Positions 6,644-14,450 of a stretch of DNA of 14,734 nucleotides are shown here, piece by piece. Each line of letters opens with the position of its first letter. Within the stretch, counting starts at the first letter, position 1. Made by a program: the position numbers and the translations under genes. The notes below the pieces were generated by a model that was not told the origin of the DNA, did not search any database, and was given only the letters and a program-made list of their open reading frames with translations. The stretch comes from Rubripirellula sp. (GTDB lineage Bacteria > Planctomycetota > Planctomycetia > Pirellulales > Pirellulaceae): contig JARFQX010000400.1 in NCBI GenBank assembly GCA_029287555.1, positions 1 through 14,734 of the forward strand, given 5' to 3'.

Positions 6644-9040
6644 CTGGTCGTCCACGGTGCGATAGAGAAAGGCATCGGATGTGAGTAGCGACGTCAGCAA
6701 GGCATTCATGCTACCACCGGACTCCTTGTAAGCCCGATGAGCGTTCTGCAGTACCGGAGCATCATTGAGCGTTTCGTTGCGCCCCATCCAAAAACGGAAG
6801 GCGTGGCGCACGAAAACCTGCTCAACGCGTTCGCTGTTCGCCAGTCTTTCAATCATGTCCAGCGCGTTGTCGACCGGACCATCGAGAGCCGGGTCGCCGC
6901 TGTCAATGATTTCACCCGATGTGTCTACTGGCTTCTCAAGTTCGGTGGTCCTGTAAAGCCCAACGTGGTTATACATCTCGAAAGGCAAACCCAAGGGATC
7001 CATCTTGTAATGGCACCGCCAACACGCATCTTCACGAGTCACTCGCATGCGATGGCGCAACGTTTCCTTCGGCTCGTCCGGGAGCATGGCGTCGACGGTG
7101 ATTGGCACATCGGGAACCGCGTCACCCAAGAGACGTTCACGCACCCAACGTCCACGCAAAATCGCATGATTGTCCATTGCATCCGAATGCGAAACCAACC
7201 ATGACGGATGTGTAAGAATGCCCATGCGTTGATCGCTTGGCAACGTCGTCAAGGTCCGAGCCGTGTTCGGATTGTATTTGACGACGCGCGCGACGCGAGC
7301 ATGAATCGTCTCGCCCTTTGGCGGTTCCAGGGGACGGATCGTTACCGTGCGCCGGGGCCCTTTTCGCTTCTTCTTATCGGTTTCGTCCACCGGTGGACGC
7401 TCCGAACTGACGTACTGGCCGAAATAGGGCGCATCGGGCTTATCGAGCACGACGCGATCTGTGGTCAATAACTCCTTCAGGACTTCTTTGTCCTCCTCAA
7501 GAATCAGTTCGATCAGCCGATCAGTGCTCGAGACCATTCGAAACATGATCCGGTAATGATTCAAATCTCTGGGATCAGCTCCGGCACTCCGAAGCGCCCT
7601 GCTGTCTTTACAGATGCCGCCGGCACGGTCGTAGTCGAAATACTCCCGAAAGAACTGCAACACTCGCGGCTTTCGAATGCTGGGATCGGATAGCATCCGT
7701 GTCACTTCCCGCCGAACATCTTCCCGAGTCGCCAACCTTCCCTCGGCGAGCGCTTGCTTCAATGTCTGGTCGGGTCCGAGGTAACAGAACGCCGCGTTGA
7801 TGGCCAAGGCGAGTTCATGCCCGTGCAGTGGGACTCGACCGTACGGGTCCGGCTTGACGCCCTGAGCCAACTCGGGTCGAAACAAGGCATCGCGATCCAA
7901 GAAAATCGCCGTGAGCCCCAGGATCGCTCCTTCGTCTTTGCCCAAATCGTCGATCGATTGCTTGACGATCGCCAAGTACTCGTCGTTTTCCTTGAGCGTC
8001 GGCGCACGACCGGTCAGTGTCTCGAATAAGAACACAATCGCCGAACGCAACCGATCGTCCGTAACACCCGGTTCGTTCATTAAATCGTAAATGGGCGTCA
8101 GCGGGCGTTTTACCTCTTTGCCGTAGAAAAGGCTTTCGGCCAGACCTCGCAGATCCGGATGTTTGTACTTCTCGTCGATATCGGACACCTTGTCGGCGAA
8201 CTGATACGGCTGTGCGTCGGGGCCGTAGGCCATGAACCGCAGAATGTCCTCGGCAATGCGAGCGAGCTGAGTCGCTTCGGCACCGTTCACGCTGTAAAGA
8301 ATCGGATAGCTGCGCAGACCATGGTGGTCATCGGAACTCAAGATGGGTGGAAAGCCGGTGATCGAAGCTGCGTAGGCCGCTGTTCCACCAACCCAGCCGA
8401 TGACACGATCCAGTCCATAGTAGACCTTGATCTCGCCTTCTTGATTCGGTGGCACAAAGTCGCCGCGAGTCCGCAAGCCTGGGCGATCCGGATTGAATTC
8501 AGGCTCCACGTTGATCAGCGAGCTCAAACGCGTGAGATGCTCCATCGGATGAATCCGCCAGATTCGTGCTGGCGAAGAGGTTGGCGCAAGTCCTTCGGGA
8601 ATCTCCCCAAACAGCAAATCGTGATCCAGATGGCTGGCCTTGGTCGGGAGCCGGTGAGCACGAAAGCCACCGTGATCCTTCAACGCCTTCTCCAATTGTG
8701 CGGTGATCCACGTTGACAATCGATGACGGTCACGCAACTCGGGCAACTCGCCGACATCCTTCGGAGGCATCGCCTTGAGCGCAACCTGTTCCCAAATGCT
8801 CTTCCAAAGTTCCGCGTTCTCGACCGTCACGCCAGTCAGGTCATCCAGGGCGATGTCCGCCGACGGTGACTCTGTGCCATGGCAATCGATGCAATGGGTT
8901 TCCAAAAAGGGCTTCGCAAACGTATCGAATGCGGCAGGTTCCCCCGCACCGACATCCCCCAAACCAGCAACCGTCACGCAGGCTGCCAGGAAAAGGTCGA
9001 GCGCAAAGCGAAGGCTGGACATCGATGATGGATGTTGCAT
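6641..9040 (-). CDS. Exported planctomycete cytochrome c protein (PSCyt1, DUF1592/DUF1588/DUF1585)
   Basis: A 799-residue protein from ATG 9040. The frame also opens at a TTG (9055), and a third possible start is ATG 9022; none has a clear ribosome binding site. The signal peptide is SLRFALDLFLAACVTVAG. The N-terminal planctomycete cytochrome c domain has CIDCH (Cys50, Cys53, His54) followed by MPP, a usual location for the haem Met ligand. A DUF1592-like region follows at about 375-500 (AIFLDRDALFRPEL, HELALAINAAFCYLG). DUF1588 spans about 605-700, from RMGILTHPSWL to a second CxxCH, CWRCH (Cys673, Cys676, His677), before MDPLGLPFE. DUF1585 is at the end (SMNALLTSLLTSDAFLYR). A Lys/Arg-rich patch (DKKKRKGPRR) precedes DUF1588. 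Two potential haem sites suggest a periplasmic redox role, but the biochemical function of these proteins is not established. The DUF1552 gene lies 87 bp upstream on the same strand; such pairs are common in planctomycetes. Confidence 0.92.
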   Translation of the reverse strand: MQHPSSMSSLRFALDLFLAACVTVAGLGDVGAGEPAAFDTFAKPFLETHCIDCHGTESPSADIALDDLTGVTVENAELWKSIWEQVALKAMPPKDVGELPELRDRHRLSTWITAQLEKALKDHGGFRAHRLPTKASHLDHDLLFGEIPEGLAPTSSPARIWRIHPMEHLTRLSSLINVEPEFNPDRPGLRTRGDFVPPNQEGEIKVYYGLDRVIGWVGGTAAYAASITGFPPILSSDDHHGLRSYPILYSVNGAEATQLARIAEDILRFMAYGPDAQPYQFADKVSDIDEKYKHPDLRGLAESLFYGKEVKRPLTPIYDLMNEPGVTDDRLRSAIVFLFETLTGRAPTLKENDEYLAIVKQSIDDLGKDEGAILGLTAIFLDRDALFRPELAQGVKPDPYGRVPLHGHELALAINAAFCYLGPDQTLKQALAEGRLATREDVRREVTRMLSDPSIRKPRVLQFFREYFDYDRAGGICKDSRALRSAGADPRDLNHYRIMFRMVSSTDRLIELILEEDKEVLKELLTTDRVVLDKPDAPYFGQYVSSERPPVDETDKKKRKGPRRTVTIRPLEPPKGETIHARVARVVKYNPNTARTLTTLPSDQRMGILTHPSWLVSHSDAMDNHAILRGRWVRERLLGDAVPDVPITVDAMLPDEPKETLRHRMRVTREDACWRCHYKMDPLGLPFEMYNHVGLYRTTELEKPVDTSGEIIDSGDPALDGPVDNALDMIERLANSERVEQVFVRHAFRFWMGRNETLNDAPVLQNAHRAYKESGGSMNALLTSLLTSDAFLYRTVDDQ

Positions 9041-9127
9041 TATTTTGCTGAGCAAGAGTCATTGCGAGCCGCTCGGCAGTATGGCCAGCCGCTCAAGTGT
9101 CTTCACATCACCGTGACGACAACGATG

Positions 9128-10450
9128 CTACGCCAACAATTCCTCGATTGGCCCCACCTTGGATTTGTACATGGAGGCCAGATTTCTATCCATGTTGAAG
9201 CGGTCGCGCGGCGCGCCGATCGCGTGCAGTAGCGTCGTGTAGAGGTCATTAATGGGCCGCTCACCATTGAGCTTCGTGAAGCGTCCGGTTTGGATGCTGC
9301 CGCCGCAGTTCCCCAGCAAGATGAACGGCCAATGCTCGCCACTGGTGTGTTGTTTGTCTGCGTTGTTGCTGGTGTAGACAATCAAGGTATTGTCCATCAT
9401 CGTTCCGTTACCTTCCGGCACGGACTCGAGCTCTTGAATGAGCTTAACCAACATTTGACAGTTGTACTGGCGAATCTTGATCCAAATGGGGTTGTCCGGT
9501 TGTTCCATGTGTCCCAAGCCGTGCCCTGCCTCGGTAATGCCCAACCCTTTCCAGGCTCCAAAGATCTCTCCCCGACCGGAACCCACCGTCAAGACATTGG
9601 TCAGTCCGGCTTTGAGAGCCGCGATACTGACGTCCAAGATCGCATCGTGCCAATCGGTTTCGAATTCGGGATTCGTGAATCGACTGTCGTATTCCGGCAC
9701 AAACTTCGTCAGATGCTCCGATACGTCTGCCAAACGCTCGCGCAATCCGTTTACGTCTCGGAACCCGTCCGTGTAACTTCCGTACCGGTCGCGTTCCGAC
9801 GGGGGAAGTGGCTCGCCGGCCCGATTTGCAAGGCTTTCGATGCGATCGAGAACTTTCGACTTCGCCTCAAACTTGCGCCGAACATCACCCGTAGCAATGC
9901 CACCGAATAGCATCCGGTACAAGTCATTGGGATTCGAGTGCATGAACAAAGGCTTGCCGGGCCCAGCCGCAGACAGGGTTGCTAGCGTTGGGCGGGACTT
10001 CATGTTCGACAGCGCGTCCATCCCAACTCGCAGGTGCGGCAAAATGGTTTGTGGCAACAGCCCACTGATCACATGATCGATGGTGGCTCCGCCCGGCGGG
10101 ATCCCGATGCCCCCTCGATACCCACCGAGCGCACCGAAGTAGGCGCTATGGGAGGGGCTGGTGTGACGTCCGTGCAAACCAGTGATGATGTTGATTTTGT
10201 CTTTGACCGGCTCCAGACCGCTGATCGGTTCGGGCAGCGTCACGCCATCGAGTGAGCAGCTCTCGTCCAGCCCCGATGCAACACATGTATCGGGATGAAA
10301 GCCCTGGTTCTGCAGGAAGAACACAACTCGCCGCGGCGTTCCCCTTTGGGCGGCAGCAGCGGCAAGGATGTTGGTTGAAGAAAGTGAGGCGCCAAAGGCC
10401 GCTCCCACTCCGGCCGCCATGCCAGAAATCATCTTTCTTCGGGTGATCAT
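9128..10450 (-). CDS. Tat-exported DUF1552 protein
   Basis: A 440-residue DUF1552 protein. The ATG at 10450 is chosen because it starts directly before a twin-arginine signal, MITRRKMISGMAAGVGAAFG; the frame extends 30 codons further without sense. The mature part has GTPRRVVFFLQNQGFHPDT, GLHGRHTSPSHSAYFGALGG (histidines possibly metal-binding), GGATIDHVISGLLPQ and, near residue 358, VYTSNNADKQHTSGEHWPFI with LLGNCGG. The last block recalls the Asp/His block of DUF1501 and alkaline-phosphatase-like enzymes, so a hydrolase fold is possible; this is inference. Function is not established for the family. Export by Tat implies the protein folds, perhaps with a metal, before crossing the membrane. 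The stop is 87 bp before the cytochrome c gene, so the two are probably one transcription unit and act together. Confidence 0.93.
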   Translation of the reverse strand: MITRRKMISGMAAGVGAAFGASLSSTNILAAAAAQRGTPRRVVFFLQNQGFHPDTCVASGLDESCSLDGVTLPEPISGLEPVKDKINIITGLHGRHTSPSHSAYFGALGGYRGGIGIPPGGATIDHVISGLLPQTILPHLRVGMDALSNMKSRPTLATLSAAGPGKPLFMHSNPNDLYRMLFGGIATGDVRRKFEAKSKVLDRIESLANRAGEPLPPSERDRYGSYTDGFRDVNGLRERLADVSEHLTKFVPEYDSRFTNPEFETDWHDAILDVSIAALKAGLTNVLTVGSGRGEIFGAWKGLGITEAGHGLGHMEQPDNPIWIKIRQYNCQMLVKLIQELESVPEGNGTMMDNTLIVYTSNNADKQHTSGEHWPFILLGNCGGSIQTGRFTKLNGERPINDLYTTLLHAIGAPRDRFNMDRNLASMYKSKVGPIEELLA

Positions 10451-10914
10451 GTTCAATCGCTCGTTGGAGGGCCAAACACGCGGTGTTGTTTGGATAGCAG
10501 GTGGGATCCCCGAGTCGAGGCCGGCTCGGGACAGCTTCATTCTAACGGCGGGAGCGACTTGGGAAGCGCGTCCAGAGGGGTTTTTCTATGAATCTGTCAC
10601 GAAGCGCGCAAAAAAACCGCTGATTCGTGATCGCCTTCATCTTTCCAGACCCAGACGAGCGGTCGGACCGTACCGAGCAATCAGCAAGCCCACCAAGACA
10701 GAGATCCATTCCTTTGACCGAAGGAATCGACCTCGAGTCCCACTCGCTGAACCCGAGTGACTCTTCCTCGCGTCGGCGGGGTCTCGGAAGAAGCCAGTCA
10801 TCGAGTCCAACGGCGATGGCTCGATCTCGCTACTCAGACCGCGCGGTTGCTGCCGCGTGCTTCGTGGTCGCCACGATTCAAACAAGGGTCGTTCGATCGG
10901 TTGAGCACTTTCAC
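10451..10914. other. 464-bp intergenic region with small hairpins
   Basis: This lies between the hydrolase stop and the DUF1552 start, both minus strand. Short frames cross both strands, the longest on the minus strand at 10637-10885, but none resembles a known protein and none has a good start signal. The region holds two small inverted repeats (10708-10727 and 10741-10759). On the minus strand it also has a run of seven T's at about 10612-10618 and a run of five at about 10580-10584. It probably contains the end of the hydrolase transcript and the promoter of the DUF1552-cytochrome unit. Confidence 0.5.
10708..10759. terminator. Two adjacent hairpins, possible end of hydrolase transcript
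   Basis: ATTCCTT-TGACCG-AAGGAAT (10708-10727) is a perfect 7-bp stem with a six-base loop. CACTCG-CTGAACC-CGAGTG (10741-10759) is a perfect 6-bp stem with a seven-base loop. They lie 150-200 bp downstream of the minus-strand hydrolase stop. Neither is directly followed by a T-run, so a terminator role is tentative. Confidence 0.35.
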
Positions 10915-11859
10915 TCAGTCATCGATTTCGGTCGATGCAGAGTCCTTCAGCGCGAGCCAACTGAGAATGGTTCGCGTCACCGTCTCCGATGCGTCTTGCT
11001 GAACAAAGTGGCCAGCGTCCGGTAACGTCACAAGAGTCAGATCGTTCTCCAGCCACTCCCACGTGTCGTTCAAGGCACCTGGCAACAGCGCGGTGTCCTT
11101 CAAGCCATGAATCATTAACACGGAGCACTTGACAGGCGGCAGTTCGACGCCCGATTGATCGTAAGGCGCACGTGGATAGTTGGCCTTGTAATAGTTCAGC
11201 ATGCCCTCCATCGAGGATCGTTTGAAGGCCTTCACATACTTTTCCTTCGCATCCGGATCCTTGACCCAAAACGTCAATCCCTCGGCTGTCAATTTCGCTG
11301 CAGCATCGTCGGCTTGAAAATCTCTCGCATACGCTGATGCCTCACGCTGGGCCGGGTTGTTCGCCAACTCGCGTCTCAGTCCATTGAAGTGGGGCAGGTT
11401 CAATATTACCAATCTCTCGGTCATCGTCGGGTAAGTCATTGCGAATGTCCAAGCAACCGCGCCGCCCCAGTCGTGACCGACGATCGTCGCCTGAGTTCGA
11501 TCGAAATGCTCAACCACCTTCTTCACATCGCCGACGAGCTTCTCCATTGCGTAATTCTGCACACCTACCGGTTGTCCGCTTTTGTTGTAACCGCGCTGAT
11601 CGATTGCCACGACTTTGAAATGCTTTGCCAACTCGGGCATCTGCTCTCGCCACGTGTACCAATAGTCGGGGAACCCATGGATCATCACAACGAGAGGTCC
11701 TTCACCCATGGTGACGTAATGAATCTTGACGTCCCCCGAATTGGCAAAGCCATGCGTGCCGGCGTCGGAATCATCCGCGTTGGAAGATGGTGAAACCACC
11801 AAGACGAACAGAAGGAGGATCACGCTGAGTCTTGCTCGATCTTGAATACTGTGAATCAT
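10915..11859 (-). CDS. Exported epoxide-hydrolase-like alpha/beta hydrolase
   Basis: A 314-residue alpha/beta-hydrolase. The ATG at 11859 is chosen over 11886 because AAGGAG lies six bases before it and a signal peptide follows at once (ARLSVILLLFVLVVSPSSNA, cleavage near residue 28). Family motifs are the oxyanion-hole HGFPD (61-65), DQRGYNKSG, and the nucleophile elbow VGHDWGGAVAW with Asp130. The acid is probably Asp255 (GLKDTAL) and the base His284 (DAGHFVQQ). An Asp nucleophile with HGFP and paired cap tyrosines (NYYKANY) points to epoxide hydrolase; haloalkane or haloacetate dehalogenase is the main alternative. It would open epoxides, or a related C-X bond, using water outside the cytoplasm. 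It has no same-strand partner close by and faces a divergent beta-propeller gene across 363 bp. Confidence 0.9.
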   Translation of the reverse strand: MIHSIQDRARLSVILLLFVLVVSPSSNADDSDAGTHGFANSGDVKIHYVTMGEGPLVVMIHGFPDYWYTWREQMPELAKHFKVVAIDQRGYNKSGQPVGVQNYAMEKLVGDVKKVVEHFDRTQATIVGHDWGGAVAWTFAMTYPTMTERLVILNLPHFNGLRRELANNPAQREASAYARDFQADDAAAKLTAEGLTFWVKDPDAKEKYVKAFKRSSMEGMLNYYKANYPRAPYDQSGVELPPVKCSVLMIHGLKDTALLPGALNDTWEWLENDLTLVTLPDAGHFVQQDASETVTRTILSWLALKDSASTEIDD

Positions 11860-11865
11860 CGGTCT

Positions 11866-11871
11866 CTCCTT
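11866..11871 (-). promoter_or_regulatory. Ribosome binding site of the alpha/beta hydrolase
   Basis: AAGGAG on the minus strand, six bases before ATG 11859. It is one of only two strong Shine-Dalgarno matches in the window and decides the start. Confidence 0.75.
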
Positions 11872-11910
11872 CGCAAACGTTTCCAAAGACTTTTCGACGC
11901 GGGGCGGACA

Positions 11911-11951
11911 GAAGCGGGAACGGGTTAATCGTATCCATTTGAACCCGCTTC
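11911..11951. repeat. 8-bp inverted repeat in the hydrolase leader region
   Basis: GAAGCGGG (11911-11918) and CCCGCTTC (11944-11951) are exact reverse complements with 25 bases between them. A GGGTT / AACCC pair can form an alternative inner stem. It lies 50-90 bp upstream of the hydrolase start on the minus strand, so it may be part of its 5' untranslated region or an operator. Confidence 0.4.
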
Positions 11952-12103
11952 GATTCGCCGTTCTCCGCCTTTTCTGTATCAGTTTGCATCAATCGGTGTG
12001 CCGACACACGCTGACGCAAACCCAAACCCCGAAGAAGGCGACTTTCGAGTAGACTTCGTTATAACCGAACCTCATACGAGGTGCTTGAACAGGAATTCTA
12101 GGT

Positions 12104-12115
12104 GGCGTTAACGCC
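12104..12115. promoter_or_regulatory. Perfect palindrome GGCGTTAACGCC
   Basis: A 12-bp gapless palindrome about 108 bp before the beta-propeller ATG and 245 bp before the hydrolase start. It is followed by CGTTTTCTTCT. The form fits a binding site for a dimeric regulator of the divergent pair, or a unit of an extragenic repeat family. No regulator gene is present nearby. Confidence 0.4.
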
Positions 12116-12222
12116 CGTTTTCTTCTCGAACCATTTCCGTCATTCTTAAACCGTCGCAAACATCCGAAAACTCGAACCGAGCGACACAACAACAACCAAT
12201 CCGATTCTACAGACGAATACCA

Positions 12223-13557
12223 ATGAGAACCGCAGCGACCCTGAATCCGTTCCTCCTTTTGCTACTAATGCAAGGGTCCGCCTTGAGCGATCCCTTTGCT
12301 CACAACTGGCATCAATGGCGAGGTCCCAACGCGACGGGTGTCTCGACAACGGCGAATCCGCCCATCGAGTGGAGTGAAGACCAGAATGTCAAATGGAAGG
12401 TGGCGATTGATGGACAGGGAACTTCAACACCCATCGTTTGGAACGACAGGGTTTTCTTGCTGACAGCAATCGACACCGGCGTGAAAGATCCTTCGATCCC
12501 CGATCCCGAAGATCAGCCGAAAACAAATTTCTTCGACATCAAGCGGCCCAACGCTCAGTATGCGTTCGTCGTGCTGTGTCTTGACCGCCGCACGGGCAGG
12601 GAAGTCTGGCGGCAAGTTGCCACCACCAAGATCCCCCACGAGGGAGCGCACAACGACAACGACTTTGCATCAGCCTCGCCGACAACTGACGGGAAGTACC
12701 TGTATTGCTGGTTCGGCTCGGCAGGACTGTTTTGCTACGACCTTGACGGAAAGAAACTGTGGGAGCGGGATCTTGGCGAAGCCAAGGTTGGCTCGAGTCT
12801 CGGGGAAGGTTGCTCCCCGGTCCTGCATGGCGGAAAGTTGGTGATCGTTCGCGATCACGCCGGACCGAGCACGATCGAGGTGCTCGATGCCAGAACGGGC
12901 AACACGCTCTGGAAGCGACAGCGCGACGAAGACAACGCGTGGGCAACGCCACGGGTCATCGAGCACAGCGGCAAGACTCAAATCATCACGGCGGCTTCGG
13001 GTTTCGTACGCAGTTACGACCTCGAATCGGGTGAGGTTATTTGGAAATGCAGCGGCCTAACTGGGAATGTCATTCCGTGCCCTCTCGTCGACGGCGACTA
13101 CGTGATCTGCATGAGCGGATACCAGGGATACTCGGCGATGGCGATTCCAATGACCGAAACCGGTGACATTTCCGGCAGCGAAAAGATCCGTTGGACGACC
13201 GATCGCGACACACCGTACATCCCGTCGCCACTGCTCTATGACGGCCTTCTCTACTTCAACAAGTCGAATCAATCGATCTGGACTTGTCTCGATTCGAAAA
13301 CCGGAGAGGTCTTGTTCGGCCCGGAACGGATCGGCCAACTATCGAACGTTTATGCCTCACCTGTGGGAGCAAGTGGCCGTGTTTACATGGTCGGGCGAGG
13401 CGGATCGACCTTGGTGCTGAAGCGATCGCGACAACTTCAGCTGATTGCAACGAATCAGCTCGACGAACGGTTCGATGCTTCCCCAGCCATGGCCGGGAAT
13501 CAACTCTTTCTTCGCGGCGCGAAGTCTCTGTACTGCATCGAGAACGCATCGCGGTAG
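12223..13557 (+). CDS. Exported PQQ-like beta-propeller repeat protein
   Basis: A 444-residue protein with a short signal peptide (LNPFLLLLLMQGSALS). The mature start HNWHQWRGPNATGVSTTANP is the hallmark of planctomycete PQQ-like beta-propeller proteins. Blade motifs recur: TSTPIVWNDRVFLLTA, VVLCLDRRTGREVWRQ, LFCYDLDGKKLWERDLG, IEVLDARTGNTLWKRQ, VRSYDLESGEVIWKCSG, IWTCLDSKTGEVLFGP and VYMVGRGGSTLVL. Each pairs a strand with an xxDxxTGxxxW turn, giving about seven to eight blades. These proteins share the fold of PQQ dehydrogenases but usually lack the quinone-binding and catalytic residues, and many may be scaffolds or binding proteins; a true enzyme role is not shown here. It lies upstream of an exported methyltransferase on the same strand with a 146-bp gap, so co-transcription is possible. 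The start is chosen for the signal peptide. Confidence 0.92.
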   Translation: MRTAATLNPFLLLLLMQGSALSDPFAHNWHQWRGPNATGVSTTANPPIEWSEDQNVKWKVAIDGQGTSTPIVWNDRVFLLTAIDTGVKDPSIPDPEDQPKTNFFDIKRPNAQYAFVVLCLDRRTGREVWRQVATTKIPHEGAHNDNDFASASPTTDGKYLYCWFGSAGLFCYDLDGKKLWERDLGEAKVGSSLGEGCSPVLHGGKLVIVRDHAGPSTIEVLDARTGNTLWKRQRDEDNAWATPRVIEHSGKTQIITAASGFVRSYDLESGEVIWKCSGLTGNVIPCPLVDGDYVICMSGYQGYSAMAIPMTETGDISGSEKIRWTTDRDTPYIPSPLLYDGLLYFNKSNQSIWTCLDSKTGEVLFGPERIGQLSNVYASPVGASGRVYMVGRGGSTLVLKRSRQLQLIATNQLDERFDASPAMAGNQLFLRGAKSLYCIENASR

Positions 13558-13689
13558 CTTGGTCGAGATTCTCGGCCCGCCATTTTCGATCCGACAACGC
13601 CGCTTACTCAGTTTTCGTGACGAAGTCGCTAGAGCACACCAAGAACACACACGATGCCGGCACAGCATCCAGCCAACAACCAACCCATA

Positions 13690-13695
13690 GGGAGG
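13690..13695 (+). promoter_or_regulatory. Ribosome binding site of the O-methyltransferase
   Basis: GGGAGG, eight bases before ATG 13704. It is a strong Shine-Dalgarno match and fixes the start, although the frame is open back to 13284 inside the beta-propeller gene. Confidence 0.75.
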
Positions 13696-13703
13696 CCTTT
13701 GCA

Positions 13704-14402
13704 ATGTCTTTGAATACACGAACCTGCGTCTTGGTAATCGTTGCCACCGTGTTTTGCGTCGTACCCATAGCCGTCGACGCCCAACGCCGGGGTGGCCGCG
13801 GCGGCCCGGGCGGAGATCGCAACCCCGGGGACCTTGAACTCGAAAAAGGCCCCCTGGCTGCCAATGAATTTGAAAAGAACGCGCTGTCAGTTCTCGAATA
13901 CATCGCCGCGAATCAGCAGTTTCGTAACGTTCCCCAGCATGACGGACGTCTGCTTCGCATCATGACTCAAGCAATGGATGCAAAGCACGTCGTGGAACTG
14001 GGAACGTCCACCGGGTACTCGGGCATCTGGTTCGGTTTGGCGCTCAAAGAAACCGGGGGCAAGCTCACGACTTATGAGATCGATGCCGAGCGAGCCGAAA
14101 TCGCGAGAACAAACTTCAAGCGAGCCGGACTTGATCCGCAAATCACCTTGGTCCAAGGCGACGCGCACAAGGAAGTCGGCAAGATCGAAGGTACAATCGA
14201 CTTGATCTTTTTGGACGCCGACAAAGAGGGCTACATCGACTACCTCAACCAGTTACTCCCCAAGCTTCGCAAAGGCGGCGTGATCATGGCACACAATATC
14301 AACCCCCGCATGGCCGATCCGGCGTTCATGAGGGCGATCACGACCGACCCCAATCTTGAAACCGTCGTCCGAGGGGGCATGTCGATCACATTGAAGAAGT
14401 AG
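13704..14402 (+). CDS. Exported family-3 O-methyltransferase (catechol-OMT-like)
   Basis: A 232-residue class I SAM-dependent methyltransferase of the O-methyltransferase family 3 type. Unusually, a signal peptide precedes the domain (TCVLVIVATVFCVVPIAVDA, residues 7-26), followed by a Gly/Arg-rich linker (QRRGGRGGPGGDRNPGD). The SAM-binding motif I is VVELGTSTGYSG (96-107), the acidic residue after strand 2 is in TYEID (Glu126), and QGDA is at 151-154. LIFLDADKEGYIDYL (167-181) carries the metal- and substrate-region Asp171 and Asp173. Where the family has DN for the next metal ligands, this protein has GGVIMAHNINP (His197-Asn198). The predicted reaction is SAM-dependent methylation of a hydroxyl group, perhaps a catechol. 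Since SAM is cytoplasmic, export is puzzling: the N-terminus may be a membrane anchor instead. The start rests on GGGAGG eight bases upstream. The beta-propeller gene ends 146 bp before. Confidence 0.88.
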   Translation: MSLNTRTCVLVIVATVFCVVPIAVDAQRRGGRGGPGGDRNPGDLELEKGPLAANEFEKNALSVLEYIAANQQFRNVPQHDGRLLRIMTQAMDAKHVVELGTSTGYSGIWFGLALKETGGKLTTYEIDAERAEIARTNFKRAGLDPQITLVQGDAHKEVGKIEGTIDLIFLDADKEGYIDYLNQLLPKLRKGGVIMAHNINPRMADPAFMRAITTDPNLETVVRGGMSITLKK

Positions 14403-14450
14403 CATCGGCCAATAATAGCCAAGTCGCATCCGGCTCACCAAGATGGCAAA

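Larger units (their letters stand above)
11872..12222. other. Divergent intergenic region (hydrolase / beta-propeller)
   Basis: No gene is supported here. The region should carry divergent promoters. It contains an 8-bp inverted repeat GAAGCGGG / CCCGCTTC (11911-11918 and 11944-11951), a small hairpin ACCTC-ATAC-GAGGT (12069-12082) and a perfect 12-bp palindrome GGCGTTAACGCC (12104-12115). No clear -35/-10 pair or ribosome binding site was seen before the beta-propeller ATG at 12223. Confidence 0.5.

Noticed and set aside
9041..9127. Repeated GAGCGGCT words between the DUF1552 and cytochrome genes as a possible regulatory repeat
   Set aside because: Eight-base words only twice in 87 bp are too short to separate from chance.
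10637..10885. Minus-strand 82-codon frame downstream of the hydrolase
   Set aside because: No recognisable domain, no ribosome binding site, and it covers the small hairpins. A decayed gene cannot be excluded but is not supported.
10627..11025. Plus-strand 132-codon frame
   Set aside because: Low-complexity Ser/Arg-rich translation running antisense into the hydrolase gene. No family match was recognised.
13284..13703. N-terminal extension of the methyltransferase frame
   Set aside because: It overlaps the beta-propeller gene in another frame. The strong GGGAGG and the signal peptide set the start at 13704.
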